Origin: Flagellimonas amoyensis
GTDB taxonomy: Bacteria > Bacteroidota > Bacteroidia > Flavobacteriales > Flavobacteriaceae
Length of the DNA stretch: 64,000 nt
Assembly: GCF_003058265.1 (NCBI RefSeq)
Contig: NZ_QBUK01000003.1
Span: 248,001-312,000, forward strand
Direction: 5' to 3'
Shown here: positions 49,745 to 58,350 of the stretch, piece by piece
Numbering within the stretch: the first letter of the stretch is position 1
How the letters are laid out: every line of letters begins with the position of its first letter
Notes under the pieces: model-generated
What the model was told of the DNA's origin: nothing
Seen by the model: only the letters and a program-made list of their open reading frames with translations
Databases searched by the model: none
Program-made: the position numbers and the translations under genes

Positions 49745-51447
49745 TAGGGGGTCTGTACTTTTTTTACTTGGGTCTTTTTGGGCTGTGTGGCCTTGTTGTT
49801 GGGGGCATTGATGGGGTCGTTCTCATTTTTTTGACGTTCCTCTTCTTCCGCATCGATGTCTATGGGGTTATCGATCCCACGGATTTTTACCAGTTCAATA
49901 GTATTGTCGTCCTCATCAAAGATTTCGTCCTTGGACATGATGCGTTCATCGCCCCGCCAGACAAATCCTTTCAATTTCCTACTCTCCACGGGAAGGTCCT
50001 TTTCAGGGAAAATGTCCCCATCGGGATTGACGAAGAAAGTAATGTCCTCAATATCGTTATTGGCCATGATCAACCGGATCTTGCTGCAAATGGTCTTGTC
50101 AATGCCAATAAGTTCCTCATCGTCATTGTACATGTAATAAATGACCTCGGTATTGGCGACCAGATCTATGATCTTCAGTTCATTGTCGATGAATTTTCCA
50201 TAGAGATTCTTTCCTTTGGCCTGATTGTACCCGGTTCCGCTAATGGTGTCCAAGGAAATGATGAAGGCATTTTCGATGACTTTGAGGGAATCCAGTTTTT
50301 CGGTTTCCATATCAGAGATCAGATGGATGCTATCTCCCGTAATCTGATTGTCCACATTCCACATAATGGGATCTTTGATCAATTGGGTGATTCCGGTAGC
50401 CTCATCAAAATGGATGGAATCAGATTTGCCACTCAGGTCCGTTTTGTAGAATTTGGCATTTCTAAAAGCCCTAAGTATCCTTTTTTCGGGTTTTCCGGTC
50501 ACCATAAGGGTGTCGCCGTGCATGTAGAGGGAATCGTTTTCCACCAGACTGATGGACACGGCCCGTTTGGTCGCAAAAACCGAATCCAGTGCCTTGTAGA
50601 CTTCGGCATAGTGTGCCTTGATCACCCCGTTGTTGATGGTGTCGGTAATCTTGATGTTGTTGGTGGCGGAGGCAAACTCACTGACCTTGTCAAAATAGAG
50701 GCTATCGCCCTCTATGATCTTGTTGTCGTAATCGATCCTTGTGTTCTTTATGCCATATCCCCGTTCGATTTTGGTATCGTAAAACCCTCGTTCACAATAG
50801 ATTTTGTATTCTTCCCCGGTAATGGTGGAGGGGCCGTACATATAAGCATTTTTGGAGGTCGTGTAGTAATCCAACTGTTCCGAATCGATGATGTACTCGG
50901 GGTTGTCTATGTGCACGTTCCTTTGGAACTGGTACTTTTTTGGGGTCATGAAATAGGTGCCCACCTTGCTGGTCAGCACATTGGCGGAATCCACCACCTT
51001 ACCGCCGGAATTGTAATAGGCCAACTGCTTTTCACGTTCAAAATAAAGGGTGTCCGTGGTGAGGGTCATCTGTCCGTTCGTGAGGTCCACACTTTCCCAG
51101 GCCTTGGCCAGTTTGGTGTTGCCGTCATAATCCATTTTGCCACTGTTCATCTCAATGGAATCCCCTTGTTGCAAACGGATGTTCCCAATGGCCTTCAGGC
51201 GGTTTTCTTCCGTATAGAAAATGGCGATATCGCACCAAAGGTCTGCACCTTGGTGTTCAAACTGTACCTGTCTTTCATCGTCCTTGCTGAATATGGATCC
51301 ACCGGGAAACTGGGCCTCGTCCTTGGTGAAAGTGCCTCCATAGACAATGTTGATTTGCTTGTCCTGGGGTTTCTGACCGTTCTGTTGGGCAGTGGCCCCC
51401 ATAAAACAAAGCAATAGAATGAAAAAAGAAATTCTTTTCAAATCCAT
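49744..51447 (-). CDS. OstA-like protein (LptA/LptD family beta-jellyroll)
   Basis: A 567-residue exported protein (signal peptide SFFILLLCFMGATA) with two or more OstA/LptA-like beta-jellyroll stretches: DIAIFYTEENRLKAIGNIRLQ with GDSIEMNSGKMDYDGNTKLA, and EYKIYCERGFYDTKIERGYG with KIIEGDSLYFDKVS. LptA-type domains bind lipid A and bridge the periplasm. This long form likely binds and carries lipopolysaccharide in Bacteroidota; it lacks the outer-membrane barrel of LptD. The C-terminus is charged and Pro/Lys-rich. An exact -7 box lies only 11 bp before the ATG (51459-51466). Confidence 0.88.
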   Translation of the reverse strand: MDLKRISFFILLLCFMGATAQQNGQKPQDKQINIVYGGTFTKDEAQFPGGSIFSKDDERQVQFEHQGADLWCDIAIFYTEENRLKAIGNIRLQQGDSIEMNSGKMDYDGNTKLAKAWESVDLTNGQMTLTTDTLYFEREKQLAYYNSGGKVVDSANVLTSKVGTYFMTPKKYQFQRNVHIDNPEYIIDSEQLDYYTTSKNAYMYGPSTITGEEYKIYCERGFYDTKIERGYGIKNTRIDYDNKIIEGDSLYFDKVSEFASATNNIKITDTINNGVIKAHYAEVYKALDSVFATKRAVSISLVENDSLYMHGDTLMVTGKPEKRILRAFRNAKFYKTDLSGKSDSIHFDEATGITQLIKDPIMWNVDNQITGDSIHLISDMETEKLDSLKVIENAFIISLDTISGTGYNQAKGKNLYGKFIDNELKIIDLVANTEVIYYMYNDDEELIGIDKTICSKIRLIMANNDIEDITFFVNPDGDIFPEKDLPVESRKLKGFVWRGDERIMSKDEIFDEDDNTIELVKIRGIDNPIDIDAEEEERQKNENDPINAPNNKATQPKKTQVKKVQTP

Positions 51448-51458
51448 GGAATTTTGCC

Positions 51459-51466
51459 CAAAAGTA
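51459..51466 (-). promoter_or_regulatory. -7 box of OstA-like gene
   Basis: TACTTTTG on the minus strand, giving a predicted leader of only about 6 nt. No clear -33 element. Confidence 0.4.
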
Positions 51467-51538
51467 GGGTTTTTGGGGAAAGTGGCATATAGACTTTAGA
51501 AAGCTTTGGCAAATGTTGGGCAGTTTTGCCCGGTTTTG

Positions 51539-52018
51539 TCATTCATTCAGGTAAGCGGAGTACATCCAGACCAATTTCTCCTGTTCACGGATATAATCGC
51601 TCATCAGTGCGTTTGTGCCCTCGTCATTGGAGTCCCCTGACATTTCGAGCAGTTCCCTTTCCAAAGGAAGCAAGACCTCATAACCCTTCAAGATTTCCTT
51701 GATGGCATCAGTGCCATTGGATACGTTCTTGGCCGCCTTTATTTTGGAAAGGCCCGAATAATCCGCATAAGTGTGGAGCGGGGTAAAGCCAAGGGTCAAT
51801 ATCCTTTCGGCAATCTCATCGATCTTGATCAGGGAATCATTGTACAGTTCTTCAAATTTGAGGTGGAGCTCAAAGAATTTATGGCCCTTGATGTTCCAAT
51901 GGAACCCACGTGCATTCATATAGAACAATTGGTAGTTGGCCAAAAGCTCATTGAGTTTTTCAGAGAGCTCGCTGGAGGCTTTTTGGTCCAGTCCAATTTG
52001 ATTCAGGTTCTTTGCCAT
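51539..52018 (-). CDS. dps: Dps family ferritin-like DNA-protection protein
   Basis: A 159-residue four-helix-bundle protein forming 12-subunit shells that oxidise and store iron and shield DNA. The inter-subunit ferroxidase residues are in GFHWNIKGHKFFELH (His and His) and YNDSLIKIDEIAERIL (Asp and Glu), at about residues 38-72, as in Listeria-type Dps. The N-terminus is short and not Lys-rich, so DNA binding may be weak. A full promoter (52079-52106) and a palindrome beside it (52109-52122) suggest tight regulation. Confidence 0.94.
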   Translation of the reverse strand: MAKNLNQIGLDQKASSELSEKLNELLANYQLFYMNARGFHWNIKGHKFFELHLKFEELYNDSLIKIDEIAERILTLGFTPLHTYADYSGLSKIKAAKNVSNGTDAIKEILKGYEVLLPLERELLEMSGDSNDEGTNALMSDYIREQEKLVWMYSAYLNE

Positions 52019-52078
52019 GTCCTTGCTTTTTAAATGATTTTATATCCAAAATTTGTCGGATTTGGGCTGCGTTACTTT

Positions 52079-52106
52079 CAAAGTTAAGCAATAAACATAA
52101 CCTCAA
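52079..52106 (-). promoter_or_regulatory. dps promoter
   Basis: TTG (52106-52104), 17-bp spacer, TAACTTTG (52086-52079): both consensus boxes, with a leader of about 55 nt. The palindrome at 52109-52122 lies 3 bp upstream of the -33 box. Confidence 0.7.
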
Positions 52107-52108
52107 AA

Positions 52109-52122
52109 GTGACAAAAGTCAC
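52109..52122. promoter_or_regulatory. GTGAC-N4-GTCAC palindrome upstream of dps
   Basis: GTGAC, AAAA, GTCAC: a perfect 5-bp inverted repeat with the symmetry of Crp/Fnr-type operators, immediately upstream of the dps -33 box, at the place expected of an activator site. Confidence 0.45.
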
Positions 52123-52217
52123 CGTGTTACAGAAATCTTGTTCCTGATTTTTCCTAAAGAAAACATTCGGATTGATCCTTATTTGGCGTCAGCAATCAAA
52201 ATGTACGGCAAGAAACC

Positions 52218-53486
52218 TTATCGATGTATGGTCTGAAGTCTGTCCGGTCCAACGGAAACAATCTTGATGGGCACCTGTAGTTGTTCTTCCAAAAATGTGA
52301 TGTAATCCTTTAACGCAGGTGGAAGCTCTTCCGCCGTGGTCAATTTGGTTAGATCCTTGGCCCACCCCTTCATTTCTGTGTAAACGGGAGTAACGTATTC
52401 ACTTTCAATGTTGTAGGGAAGGTGTTGTATCTTTTCGCCCTTGTAGTCATAGGCGGTACAGACCTTAATGGTCTTGAATCCACTGAGCACATCGGCTTTC
52501 ATCATGATCAGTTCAGTGACCCCATTGATCTGCACGGCATATTTCAGTGCTACGAGGTCCAACCAACCACAACGTCTCGGTCTTCCCGTAGTGGCGCCAA
52601 ATTCGTTGCCCACACGTCCCATGGTCGCTCCATCCTCATCAAAAAGCTCGGTAGGGAAGGGGCCACTGCCCACTCGGGTGGTATAGGCCTTGAAGATGCC
52701 CAATACCTTCTCGATCTTGTTGGGCGCAACACCCAATCCGGTACAGGCACCTGCTGCGGTGGTGTTGGATGAGGTGACAAAGGGATAAGTCCCGAAATCG
52801 ATGTCCAAAAGGGAACCTTGGGCTCCTTCGGCAAGTATTTTCTTTCCTTCGTCCTGTGCTTTGAAGATATACTCCTCACTGTCGATGAAGGTCAATTTTT
52901 TTAGGGTCTCCACGCCTTTGCAGAATTCGGCCTCCAATTCGGTCAAGTCGTACTCGATCTCTGCATTATAGAAATCGATCATGGCCTCATGCTTGTCGGC
53001 AAGGGCCCTGTATTTGGTTTTCCAATCGTCAAATTCCAGATCGCCCACACGCATTCCGTTGCGCCCGGTCTTGTCCATATAGGTAGGTCCGATGCCCTTG
53101 AGGGTGGAACCGATCTTGGCTTTTCCCTTGGATGCTTCGGAAGCGGCATCCAGCAACCGGTGCGTGGGAAGTATAAGGTGTGCCTTGCGCGAGATCAGGA
53201 GCTTGGATACGATATCGATGTTGAACTTTTCGAGGTTGTCCAATTCCTTTTTGAAGATGACGGGGTCTATGACCACACCATTGCCCACAATATTGATGGC
53301 ATTTTTATGAAAAATCCCAGAGGGGATGGTGTGCAGTACGTGTTTTATGCCATCGAACTCCAAGGTGTGCCCTGCGTTGGGGCCTCCCTGAAATCTGGCG
53401 ATAATATCGTATTCCTTGGTTAGTACATCAACAATTTTTCCTTTTCCTTCATCTCCCCATTGGAGTCCAAGCAATAAATCTACCAT
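52218..53486 (-). CDS. purA: Adenylosuccinate synthase
   Basis: A 422-residue GTP-dependent enzyme joining aspartate to IMP in AMP synthesis. The N-terminal LGLQWGDEGKGKIVD (catalytic Asp and P-loop-like residues), the GPNAGHTLEFDG and TLKGIGPTYMDKTGRNGMR segments, GAQGSLLDIDFGTYPFVTSS and the C-terminal ISVGPDR-type end (here VSVGPDRLQTI) are conserved. The length is normal. It follows fur by 12 bp on the same strand, after the relA-like gene, giving a ppGpp-Fur-purine cluster. Its activity is a known target of (p)ppGpp in other bacteria. Confidence 0.97.
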   Translation of the reverse strand: MVDLLLGLQWGDEGKGKIVDVLTKEYDIIARFQGGPNAGHTLEFDGIKHVLHTIPSGIFHKNAINIVGNGVVIDPVIFKKELDNLEKFNIDIVSKLLISRKAHLILPTHRLLDAASEASKGKAKIGSTLKGIGPTYMDKTGRNGMRVGDLEFDDWKTKYRALADKHEAMIDFYNAEIEYDLTELEAEFCKGVETLKKLTFIDSEEYIFKAQDEGKKILAEGAQGSLLDIDFGTYPFVTSSNTTAAGACTGLGVAPNKIEKVLGIFKAYTTRVGSGPFPTELFDEDGATMGRVGNEFGATTGRPRRCGWLDLVALKYAVQINGVTELIMMKADVLSGFKTIKVCTAYDYKGEKIQHLPYNIESEYVTPVYTEMKGWAKDLTKLTTAEELPPALKDYITFLEEQLQVPIKIVSVGPDRLQTIHR

Positions 53487-53498
53487 GAAATGTGTTGG

Positions 53499-53954
53499 TT
53501 ATTCTGTTAGGTTTTCTTCTTTGTTTCGGGTTCCGTAGAAATATAACGAGTGGTTGTTGATCTTGATATCAAAAACCTCTTCTATCGTCTTTTTTATGGA
53601 TTGGATGCGGGGGTCGCAAAACTCGACCACTTCTCCGGTATCGGTAAGTATGACATGGTCGTGCTGACGGTCAAAATAAGATTTCTCGTATTGTGCCTGG
53701 TTTTTTCCAAATTGGTGCTTGCGTACCAGTTTGCATTCCAATAAAAGTTCGATGGTATTGTAGAGTGTGGCGCGGCTCACCCTGTAATTCTTTGTTTTCA
53801 TTTTGATATAGAGGGATTCCACGTCAAAATGATCGTCACTTTCATAGATTTCCTGTAAAATGGCGTAGCGCTCAGGTGTCTTCCGGTGCCCCTTTTCCTC
53901 GAGGAACGTAGTGAACACGTTTTTTACAATTTCCTGATTCTTATTGTTTCCCAT
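53499..53954 (-). CDS. Fur-family transcriptional regulator
   Basis: A 151-residue metal-dependent repressor. The winged-helix domain covers about residues 1-90 ([15 protein letters not shown], then [18 protein letters not shown] as recognition helix); the dimer domain follows with [19 protein letters not shown]. The usual structural-zinc CxxC (LDCGKI-type) is TDTG here, and the C-terminal CxxC is also missing; only scattered Cys (ECKL, FCDP) remain. That points to a metal site based on His and carboxylates, so Fur/PerR/Zur identity cannot be decided. It has an exact -7 box at 53978-53985 within its 41-bp upstream gap. Confidence 0.9.
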   Translation of the reverse strand: MGNNKNQEIVKNVFTTFLEEKGHRKTPERYAILQEIYESDDHFDVESLYIKMKTKNYRVSRATLYNTIELLLECKLVRKHQFGKNQAQYEKSYFDRQHDHVILTDTGEVVEFCDPRIQSIKKTIEEVFDIKINNHSLYFYGTRNKEENLTE

Positions 53955-53977
53955 GGCTTTCTACCTATGCTAATGCA

Positions 53978-53985
53978 CAAAGGTA
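53978..53985 (-). promoter_or_regulatory. -7 box of fur promoter
   Basis: TACCTTTG on the minus strand, about 23 bp before the ATG, in the gap after the relA-like gene. No convincing -33 box. Confidence 0.4.
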
Positions 53986-53995
53986 CAGCTAAAAA

Positions 53996-56200
53996 TTAAA
54001 TTCTGGTGACTTTGTCGATCCCCTCTACCTGCTTTAAATTGTCCATGAGCCTTTTCAGGATGTTGTTGTTTTTTACCACAAGGGTGATCTTCCCTTTGAA
54101 GGTGCCTCCATCTGCACTGAAATTGAGGTTCCGCATGTTCACGTGCATGTTCTCTGAAATGATCTTGGTGATGTCCTTGACCAGTCCGAGGTTGTCGATC
54201 CCCGTAATTTGTATGTCCACCGAAAACTCTTCCTGGGTGGAGTCTATCCACTTGGCGGTCATGATGCGGTAGGCATAGTTGGACTGGAGGGAAATGGCAT
54301 TGGGGCAGTTTTTCTTATGCACCTTTATGCCGTCGTTCACGCTTACAAAACCGAACACCTCATCCCCCGGAATGGGGTTGCAGCATTGGGAAAGTTTGTA
54401 GTTCAACCGTTCCTCTTCCTTGCCGAACACGAGCATGTCGTATTTGGTGGTGATCTCGTCCTTGTCCACATCTTTCGGGACAGGGGTTTTCCGTATCCTG
54501 TTCTTGAAGAAGTTGATGAAGGCGTTGTGATAGGACGATGCAAAATCTTTCAGCTTGTCATTGTCAATGACCCCGATGCCCACTCGATAGAACAGGTCCA
54601 GACTGGTCTTCAGTTTGAAGTAGTTCACCAGTTTGTTCACCGTGTCCTCGTTCAGGGTGATCTTTTGGGATTTCAGCTTTCTGCGAAGGATTTCCTTGCC
54701 CTCCTCGGCCACTTCCTTTTTCTCCTCTATCAATGAGGATTTGATTTTTGCCCTGGCCCTGGCCGTATTGGCATAATCCAACCAGCTTTGGTTGGGCTTG
54801 GCCGTTTCCGAGGTCATGATCTCCACCTGGTCGCCACTGTGCAGTTCCGTGCCCAGCGGTACCAATTTCCCGTTCACCTTCGCGCCACGGGTCTTCATGC
54901 CGATCTCGGTATGGATGTTGAAGGCAAAATCCAGGGCCGTGGCCCCTTTGGGCATGGATTTTAGATCTCCCTTCGGGGTGAACACAAAGATCTCCTTGGC
55001 GTAGAGGTTCAGTTTGAATTCCTCCACAAAGTCAACGGCATTGCCATTGGCACTTTCAAGGGCTTCCTGTAATTTATTGAGCCATTCCTCGATCCCCTGC
55101 TCCTTCTGGTCGCCATGTTTGTATTTGAAGTGTGCTGCATAGCCTTTTTCCGCTATTTCGTGCATCCGCTCACTTCGGATCTGGACTTCCACCCATTTGC
55201 CCTTTGGGCCCATTACGGTGATGTGGAGCGCCTCGTACCCTGTGGATTTAGGAGAAGTGATCCAATCACGCAAACGGATGGGGTTTGGGGTGAAGTGGTC
55301 CGTCACGATGGAGTAGATCTTCCAGGCGAGGAACTTTTCATTCTTTCGGTCAGATCTGTAGATGATCCTGATGGCAAACTTATCATATACCTCATCGAAG
55401 GAAACATTCTGGGCCTTCATTTTCCTTCGGATGGAAAAGATGGACTTCATCCGTCCCTTGATCTGGTAATTGAGTCCTTCCTTGTCCAGTGATTGTTTTA
55501 TCACATTGGAGAAGGCATCAATATAGGCCAAACTCTCTTCCTCCGTATCCTCAACCTTGGCCTTGATGTCGTTGTACACCTCGGGTTCGGTATATTTCAG
55601 GGAAAGGTCCTCCAAATGCGTTTTGATGTTGTAGAGCCCTATCCTATGCGCCAACGGGGCATAGATGTAGAGGGTTTCCGAAGCTATTTTGACCTGCTTG
55701 TGCTCTGGCATGGACTCCATGGTGAGCATATTGTGGTACCTGTCGGCAATCTTGATGATAATGACCCGGACATCGTCATGCAACGTGAGCAGCATTTTCC
55801 TAAAATTCTCTGCTTGCTGGCTGATGTCCATGTCCTTTTTGAGGTGGGCGATCTTGGTAAGGCCGTCCACGATACGGGCCACTGTTTCGCCGAACATCCG
55901 CTCAATATCGGAAAGGGTATAGGGGGTGTCCTCGACCACATCGTGCAACAGGGCCGCTGCGATGGACACGGCATCGAGGCCTATCTTGGAGGCCACGATC
56001 TTGGCCACGGCTATGGGATGGAAGATGTATGCTTCGCCAGATTTACGCCTTTGGTCCTTATGGGCATCCACGGCCACATCAAAGGCTGAGCGTATCAACT
56101 TTTTGTCCTCATCGGTCAAAGTTTGATAGCTGATGCGAAGCAGTTCTTTGTACTGCTTTGCAATCTCCTTGTTCTCTTTTTCAATCGCAGCCTCTGTCAT
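53996..56200 (-). CDS. RelA/SpoT bifunctional (p)ppGpp synthetase/hydrolase
   Basis: A 734-residue long RSH protein. The HD hydrolase domain (about 40-180) keeps HPIAVAKIVASKIG and ALLHDVVEDT, so hydrolysis should work. The synthetase domain (about 235-345) holds GRMKSIFSIRRKM, YDKFAIRIIY and STGYEALHITVMG; these suggest synthesis too. TGS (about 400-460; TPKGDLKSMPKGATALDFAF), a helical linker with a Zn-finger-like CCNPIPGDEV, and a C-terminal ACT domain (DIQITGIDNLGLVKDITKI) regulate it. It is the only RSH protein in this window, and is followed by fur and purA. Confidence 0.95.
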   Translation of the reverse strand: MTEAAIEKENKEIAKQYKELLRISYQTLTDEDKKLIRSAFDVAVDAHKDQRRKSGEAYIFHPIAVAKIVASKIGLDAVSIAAALLHDVVEDTPYTLSDIERMFGETVARIVDGLTKIAHLKKDMDISQQAENFRKMLLTLHDDVRVIIIKIADRYHNMLTMESMPEHKQVKIASETLYIYAPLAHRIGLYNIKTHLEDLSLKYTEPEVYNDIKAKVEDTEEESLAYIDAFSNVIKQSLDKEGLNYQIKGRMKSIFSIRRKMKAQNVSFDEVYDKFAIRIIYRSDRKNEKFLAWKIYSIVTDHFTPNPIRLRDWITSPKSTGYEALHITVMGPKGKWVEVQIRSERMHEIAEKGYAAHFKYKHGDQKEQGIEEWLNKLQEALESANGNAVDFVEEFKLNLYAKEIFVFTPKGDLKSMPKGATALDFAFNIHTEIGMKTRGAKVNGKLVPLGTELHSGDQVEIMTSETAKPNQSWLDYANTARARAKIKSSLIEEKKEVAEEGKEILRRKLKSQKITLNEDTVNKLVNYFKLKTSLDLFYRVGIGVIDNDKLKDFASSYHNAFINFFKNRIRKTPVPKDVDKDEITTKYDMLVFGKEEERLNYKLSQCCNPIPGDEVFGFVSVNDGIKVHKKNCPNAISLQSNYAYRIMTAKWIDSTQEEFSVDIQITGIDNLGLVKDITKIISENMHVNMRNLNFSADGGTFKGKITLVVKNNNILKRLMDNLKQVEGIDKVTRI

Positions 56201-56244
56201 AGTATATTAAAATTACCACAATCTTGTCAGCTGGGCAACAAAAA

Positions 56245-57477
56245 CTATGCCCTAAGGTTTCTGATCCGCTCTATCAATGGTGGGTGGGAGTAGTGCACAA
56301 AAACGTAGGCAGGGTGTGGGGTCAGGTTGCTCAGGCTGTTCTTTGAAAGTTTTTTCAACGAAGTCACCAAAGGTGTTGCCGCAAAGGTGTTTTTGGCAAA
56401 ATCATCCGCTTGGAACTCAAACTTTCTGGAAAGATAGTTCATCGCCAGTCCCGTTATTTCCGAAATGGGGCTGTACAAAAGTGCAAATCCCACCAAAGCC
56501 GCATGAAAACTGGGTGTGGACACTCCAATGGCCAGTGATATCTCTGGATGGTTGATGAAAAGGGAAAGCACATATAAGGTGAAGCCTGTCAAGGCCAAGG
56601 AAACCAATAGGTTGAAAACGATGTGTTTTTTCTTGTAATGTCCTACCTCGTGGGCCAGGACAGCAACAATCTCTTCTTCGCTCAGGTCATCTATCAACGT
56701 ATCAAAAAGGGTGATGCGCTTCTCCCTTCCCAATCCCGAAAAATAGGCATTGGCCTTGGTGGAGCGCTTGGACCCGTCGATCACAAAAATATTCTTCAGT
56801 TCAAACCCGACTTTTTGGGCGTAACCTTCTATGGCTTTTTTTAAGCTACCTTCCTTCAGTGGGGTCTGTTTGTTGAAAAGAGGCACGATCAAACGACTAT
56901 AGAATAGATTGACAAAAAGAATCACAGTGCCTATCATGGCCCAAGTGTAGATCCAAAAGTTTGGACCGGTCCATTGCAGGAACACCATGAACAGGGCCAA
57001 TATGCCACCACCTAAAACAACAGTGAGCAATCCGCCTTTCAGTTTGTCCATGAAAAACAATTTTCGGGAGGTCTTGTTGAACCCATAGGCTTCCTCAATG
57101 ACAAAGGTTCTGTAATAAGAAAAGGGCAATCCAAGGACAGTGCTTCCCAAGGTGATCAACCCAAAGAACACCAATGCCATGGGAATTGGGTTTTCGGTAA
57201 GGGAGCGGGTGATGTCATCGACCCAGCCAAACCCGCCAAACCATAAAAAACAGGTGGTGACGGCCAACGAAAAACCATCCGAAATCAACCCAAACCGATA
57301 ATTGGCCTGTTTGTATTGTTGCGATTTTTGATACTCTTTTTCATCGAAGACATCGGAAAGTTCCTGGGGAAGGTTCGACCCAAAACGCTTTGCGTTCAGG
57401 TATTCCAGAAGTTGATGGACCAAGAATTGGACAATCAAAATGATGAGAATGACATAAAAGAGCAGGGTCCTTTCCAT
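56245..57477 (-). CDS. M48 family metallopeptidase (Ste24-like)
   Basis: A 410-residue membrane zinc protease with seven or so helices. The HEXXH motif is AVLAHEVGHYKKKH (about residue 272-285), with the third ligand in the FQADDFAKNTF segment (Glu region, about 355-365). SRLIVPLFNKQTPL and GLGREKRITLFDTLI are typical of the CaaX-type Ste24 group, which processes proteins in the membrane; substrates here are unknown. The gap to the upstream SpoU gene is 3 bp, so the two are likely co-transcribed. Confidence 0.93.
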   Translation of the reverse strand: MERTLLFYVILIILIVQFLVHQLLEYLNAKRFGSNLPQELSDVFDEKEYQKSQQYKQANYRFGLISDGFSLAVTTCFLWFGGFGWVDDITRSLTENPIPMALVFFGLITLGSTVLGLPFSYYRTFVIEEAYGFNKTSRKLFFMDKLKGGLLTVVLGGGILALFMVFLQWTGPNFWIYTWAMIGTVILFVNLFYSRLIVPLFNKQTPLKEGSLKKAIEGYAQKVGFELKNIFVIDGSKRSTKANAYFSGLGREKRITLFDTLIDDLSEEEIVAVLAHEVGHYKKKHIVFNLLVSLALTGFTLYVLSLFINHPEISLAIGVSTPSFHAALVGFALLYSPISEITGLAMNYLSRKFEFQADDFAKNTFAATPLVTSLKKLSKNSLSNLTPHPAYVFVHYSHPPLIERIRNLRA

Positions 57478-57480
57478 AGC

Positions 57481-58284
57481 TTAGAATCCGCGTTGTCGCT
57501 TGGCCTCAAATATAAGTATTGCCGCCGATACGGAAACGTTCATGGAATCTATTTCTCCTTGCATCGGAATTATGAGGTTTTGGTCGGAACTTTTGAGCCA
57601 AACATCCGTTAGCCCAGTGGCCTCTGTGCCCATCACAATGGCCGTGGCTCCCGTAAGATCGCAGTCCACATAATGTTTTGAGGCGGTGAGCGCGGCACAA
57701 TAGATCTTGATGCGGTTATTTTGGAGAAAATGGATGATCTCCTCGGTGGAACCCATGCCAATCTGATTGGTGAACACGCAGCCCACGCTGGATCGTACGA
57801 TGTTCGGGTTGTACAGGTCCGATTTGGGATTGGCGATCAGCACCGCATCCACCGCAGCGGCATCGGCAGTTCGTAGCAGGGCTCCGATGTTGCCTGGTTT
57901 TTCTGGGGCCTCGGCAACCAGTACCAAAGGCTCTTTGTTCTTGAAATGGATTTTGTCCAAACCATGGTCCTTTGCTTTTAGGATTCCCAAAACGCCTTCG
58001 GTGGTGCCCCTGTGGGCCATTTTTTCATAGACAGGTTTTGTGATCTGTATAATTTCGGTATTGGGGTTTTTTAGGAAACGTCGAATCTGGGACGCATCCA
58101 AAATATCCGGACAATACAACAGGGTTTCCAATGGATACCCGCCCTTTTGGGCTAGCTCCAGTTCCCGCTGCCCTTCCACTACAAAAAGCCCCGTTGTCTT
58201 CCGTTCCCGGGATTTTTCTTTAAGGAGCAGTATTTTTTTTACCAATGGATTTTGGACACTGCTGATCAGTTTGGTTTCCATCAT
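57481..58284 (-). CDS. SpoU/TrmH-type RNA 2'-O-methyltransferase
   Basis: A 267-residue SPOUT-fold methyltransferase that places a 2'-O-methyl group on rRNA or tRNA. The N-terminal 80 residues form a substrate-binding domain (QNPLVKKILLLKEKS...GLFVVEGQREL), and the catalytic core has motifs EAPEKPGNIGALLRTADA (motif 1), VMGTEATGLTD (motif 2) and IPMQGEIDSMNVSVSAAIL (motif 3, knot). I start at the paired ATGs at 58284/58281 (MMETKL); the frame is open to 58341, but that part has no family match. It is divergent from the DUF6503 gene with 66 bp between. Confidence 0.92.
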   Translation of the reverse strand: MMETKLISSVQNPLVKKILLLKEKSRERKTTGLFVVEGQRELELAQKGGYPLETLLYCPDILDASQIRRFLKNPNTEIIQITKPVYEKMAHRGTTEGVLGILKAKDHGLDKIHFKNKEPLVLVAEAPEKPGNIGALLRTADAAAVDAVLIANPKSDLYNPNIVRSSVGCVFTNQIGMGSTEEIIHFLQNNRIKIYCAALTASKHYVDCDLTGATAIVMGTEATGLTDVWLKSSDQNLIIPMQGEIDSMNVSVSAAILIFEAKRQRGF

Positions 58285-58350
58285 AAGGTAAAAATAGCCA
58301 TTCCTGTAATGTAAAAAAGGGGTTTTCGACCAAGTGACCAAACTTATACC

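Noticed and set aside
49768-51417. A 549-codon open frame on the plus strand, antisense to the OstA-like gene.
   Set aside because: The OstA-like gene has a signal peptide, family domains and coupled neighbours; the antisense frame has no recognisable domain and is open only because of codon bias.
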